Positions 52,627 to 54,446 of a stretch of DNA of 54,446 nt are shown here, piece by piece; position 1 is the stretch's first letter, and the number at the start of each line of letters is the position of its first letter. The position numbers were made by a program, and so were the translations under genes. The notes under the pieces were generated by a model. It saw only the letters and a program-made list of their open reading frames with translations, was not told the DNA's origin and ran no database searches. Location of the stretch: contig NZ_MSCQ01000001.1 in assembly GCF_002954725.1 (NCBI RefSeq), positions 222,445-276,890 on the forward strand, given 5' to 3'. This DNA is from Photobacterium phosphoreum. Lineage in GTDB: Bacteria > Pseudomonadota > Gammaproteobacteria > Enterobacterales > Vibrionaceae.

Positions 52627-53466
52627 ATGAACCTATCAATGAATAATCCTTTTGAATCAATTCGTAAGTTAGCTCTAAGTAAGTTATCCCAATTTAAATT
52701 CATCATGACGATAGTGATGTACTTAGCAGCAGTCATTCCGTTACTGTCTCTTGGCTATCTCATGGGGAAAACAACACCTGAGGCGTCTAAGTGGTTACTT
52801 GATTTAAGTTCATTGCTTGGTTCTATTGGTAGCCTTTTAGGTGGACTCGCTACAGTCTTTGCTGCATGGGTTGCCTTTGGTGCTTATGGTGCTTGGAAGA
52901 AACAAATAACACATCCAGAGATGTTTCAGAATCATCGAGATTCTCTTTTAAAATTAGAGAAATATCATGCTATCTTGCATAGGGTTGTAGAATATGATGT
53001 ATTTAATATTGATATGATGCTATTTGATTTTCAAGGTGAGATTGATTCTATTGAAATAGGGAAAAGACAATGTTTAGAAAATAAAGATGAGATTATTAAA
53101 AATTACGAGTCTAAAGTTAATATAGTTAAAGAAAATTTGAACTCTTATGGGTTTCATCAGGATTTTTTTATTGATATAAAAACTGAAGTAATCTTAAAAA
53201 ATAAAAAAATATCTATTAGTGATGACGAAACATTAGTTTTAATGAATCGATATTATAATGTGGCAAGAGAAATAAATAAGATTGTTTATTTTTGTTTGGA
53301 CTTGAATAATTTCTCTAAAGTATCTTATTTCCATCATTTAACATTTAAGAGTATTATCTTTAAAAAGGAAGTTAACATTCATGATATAAATGGTGATTAT
53401 GTTAGAGAATTAAATTTTCTATATGATAAAATAATCGAGGAATATAATAAAGATTGGATGCTATAA
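52627..53466 (+). CDS. hypothetical membrane protein, two TM helices
   Basis: 279-aa protein I do not recognise. Two hydrophobic helices, about residues 26-46 and 63-86 (the latter G/A-rich, LLGSIGSLLGGLATVFAAW), are followed by a cytoplasmic region of about 190 residues that is highly charged, helical and K/E/N-rich. This layout (two N-terminal TM helices plus a cytosolic domain) resembles some phage-defence effectors and putative abortive-infection proteins, but no diagnostic motif is visible. Strongly AT-rich in the second half, unlike guaA upstream, and close to an IS66 end, so probably acquired. Met5 (52639) is an alternative start. Confidence 0.7.
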   Translation: MNLSMNNPFESIRKLALSKLSQFKFIMTIVMYLAAVIPLLSLGYLMGKTTPEASKWLLDLSSLLGSIGSLLGGLATVFAAWVAFGAYGAWKKQITHPEMFQNHRDSLLKLEKYHAILHRVVEYDVFNIDMMLFDFQGEIDSIEIGKRQCLENKDEIIKNYESKVNIVKENLNSYGFHQDFFIDIKTEVILKNKKISISDDETLVLMNRYYNVAREINKIVYFCLDLNNFSKVSYFHHLTFKSIIFKKEVNIHDINGDYVRELNFLYDKIIEEYNKDWML

Positions 53467-53546
53467 ACAAGCTAAGACCAAAGTAGTGAAATACATAATA
53501 GTCTATCACTTATTTATATTTAGCTTATAATATTAAGTTGATGGAT

Positions 53547-53619
53547 ATCCCTGAATGACAGACGTAGTGAAACCTCAGAAGTTAATCTGCTTAAGAGTCT
53601 GCCAGTATCAGGGATTTTG
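53547..53619 (+). terminator. hairpin terminator or structured RNA after the two-TM gene
   Basis: Outer stem ATCCCTGA (53547-53554) / TCAGGGAT (53608-53615) and inner CAGAC (53559-53563) / GTCTG (53597-53601), followed by TTTGT. The loop is long, so it may be more than a terminator. Confidence 0.5.
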
Positions 53620-54058
53620 TATTACATGGTTGTTATGGTGATTTCACTATACCATTATTGCTATTATTCAGAAGTCATCCTTCAGCATTAATTATTTTTG
53701 TTGCCAGTGTGAATGACGTAGTGTTGTACTTTTTGATGTGTAAGGATATAAGGGATATTAATAGTATTCATTTAATATACTTAAAGGATTATTGATACAT
53801 CATAAAAGATATCATTAGTATGAAAGTTATAATAAGTAATACAATCTTAATTAATATCTCTATCTTTAATAAACATAAAGAATGAATATATTGTTAATGT
53901 ATCACTGATTATAATAACAACAAGAAGAATTTAATCATTATAATAATACTTGTCTTAAATGGTCTTAATAAGATATCTTTAAGTTGTATTATTATGTAAA
54001 AATCCTGAGCCTGTAGAGGTAAGTAAACCTATACTGATACAAGTCCATATATAAATAT
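53620..54058. other. very AT-rich region, no gene seen
   Basis: 439 bp with no reading frame that has an RBS and reasonable codon content on either strand. No repeats were recognised by eye. Confidence 0.5.
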
Positions 54059-54211
54059 CTATATGTGTCTATACCAGTCAATCTCTTGCTGATACTTCTC
54101 AAATTTAGTTCCTTGAGCTTTAATTCCTGTGAGTGGCTGCCTGAATTGCCACAAAGTACGTTTAAGTGAAGGTCTATATCCCAAATGTATTGCCTCTTTA
54201 GTGGTCACCAT
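54059..54211 (-). CDS. hypothetical small protein (50 aa)
   Basis: ATG-TAG frame of 50 codons with a GAGGTG ribosome-binding site about 9 nt upstream on the minus strand. The product starts MVTTKEAIHLGYRPSLKR and ends EKYQQEIDWYRHI; it is basic and mixed in composition like a real protein, unlike the AT noise around it. The opening TTKEAIHLGY is faintly like the first helix of MerR/excisionase-type DNA-binding proteins, which is only a hint. It lies 48 bp from the IS66 end and could also be the remnant of a longer gene. Confidence 0.45.
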   Translation of the reverse strand: MVTTKEAIHLGYRPSLKRTLWQFRQPLTGIKAQGTKFEKYQQEIDWYRHI

Positions 54212-54259
54212 TACGTGTTACACCTCATGAAGGTAGTCAATTACAATACTTGTTGATAT

Positions 54260-54446
54260 GTAAGCGCGCAATTAAGCAGTGAGGCCTTATTAGGCCTCAT
54301 CTATTGGGAAGTTCCAGGGCATAAGATCGGTGAGATCATCTTGTGGAGTACGGGTTGGTAGCACTTTGAATAAGTGTGCGAAGTAGTAATACGGATTAAT
54401 ATTATTGGCACGACAGGTCATCACTAAACTATACAAGTTAGCACTC
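54260..54446 (-). mobile_element. IS66-family insertion sequence, terminal part
   Basis: Begins with GTAAGCGCGC at 54260, the conserved tip of IS66-family inverted repeats. It contains the 3' end of the transposase on the minus strand and runs out of the window. The other end and the expected 8-bp target duplication cannot be seen. Confidence 0.8.
54290..54446 (-). CDS. IS66-family transposase TnpC, C-terminal fragment (cut by window edge)
   Basis: Last 51 codons of a reading frame entering from the right edge. The segment SANLYSLVMTCRANNINPY followed by YFAHLFKVLP and DLMPWNF matches the C-terminal domain of IS66 TnpC transposases (usual pattern S-A-L-x-Y-S-L-x-E-T-A-K-x-N-G-x-x-P-Y...LPWN). 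The stop lies within an inverted repeat GAGGCCT / AGGCCTC (54281-54298), which may act as a terminator. Catalytic DDE residues lie outside the window, so activity cannot be judged. Confidence 0.85.
   Translation of the reverse strand, partial: SANLYSLVMTCRANNINPYYYFAHLFKVLPTRTPQDDLTDLMPWNFPIDEA

Noticed and set aside
52627..54058. Retron or other RT-based defence locus around the two-TM protein
   Set aside because: No reverse transcriptase or msr/msd-like pair is visible; only the effector-like shape suggests it.

Overview
The window looks like a stretch of the main chromosome of a marine gammaproteobacterium of the family Vibrionaceae, most likely a Photobacterium-like species. The basis is moderately AT-rich DNA, proteins that resemble their E. 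coli counterparts closely in length and active-site numbering, greatly elongated PstC and PstA permeases, and a gene order (ppx-ppk, pstCAB-phoU, cutC, peroxiredoxin/oxyR, aceBA, queA-tgt-yajC-secDF, suhB, trmJ, isc cluster, ndk, rlmN, pilW-rodZ-ispG-hisS-yfgM-bamB-der, xseA, guaBA) that agrees with what I remember of Vibrio chromosome 1. The genus is an inference. No rRNA, tRNA or CRISPR array was found.

Layout. 1-2.2 kb is an AT-rich accessory patch: an EAL-CZB cyclic-di-GMP phosphodiesterase, a 53-codon small gene with its own promoter lying between two copies of a 115-bp direct repeat, and a 10-unit heptamer array touching the ppx stop codon. 2.2-12.1 kb is a phosphate block: ppk-ppx on the minus strand, a GcvR-like ACT protein, and pstC-pstA-pstB-phoU on the plus strand behind a near-consensus Pho box. 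12.2-14.8 kb holds cutC and a divergent peroxiredoxin/OxyR pair. 15.5-18.5 kb is the glyoxylate shunt (aceB-aceA), followed by a CBS-domain protein. 19.3-25.0 kb is queuosine tRNA modification (queA, tgt) leading into yajC-secD-secF. 25.4-27.2 kb has suhB and trmJ. 27.3-33.0 kb is the full Isc Fe-S assembly cluster (iscR-iscS-iscU-iscA-hscB-hscA-fdx-iscX) behind an IscR operator, with a terminator-like hairpin between iscA and hscB and another before iscX. 33.1-36.3 kb has two tandem peptidase B paralogues and ndk. 36.6-45.5 kb is the rlmN-pilW-rodZ-ispG-hisS-yfgM-bamB-der series. 45.5-48.7 kb has an AlaX-like tRNA-editing protein, the zinc-ribbon protein YfgJ and xseA. 48.9-52.1 kb is guaB-guaA behind a PurR box. 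52.1-54.4 kb is AT-rich accessory DNA: a two-TM protein of unknown function, a 50-codon minus-strand gene candidate, and the end of an IS66-family insertion sequence cut by the window edge.

Most of the window is conserved housekeeping DNA, so no clearly new multi-gene system stands out. The best candidates for something undescribed are at the two ends (the repeat-flanked small gene, the two-TM protein and the small gene beside IS66) and in the RNA structures between genes: the tgt leader, the hairpin inside the isc operon, and the terminator placed directly in front of the AlaX-like gene.
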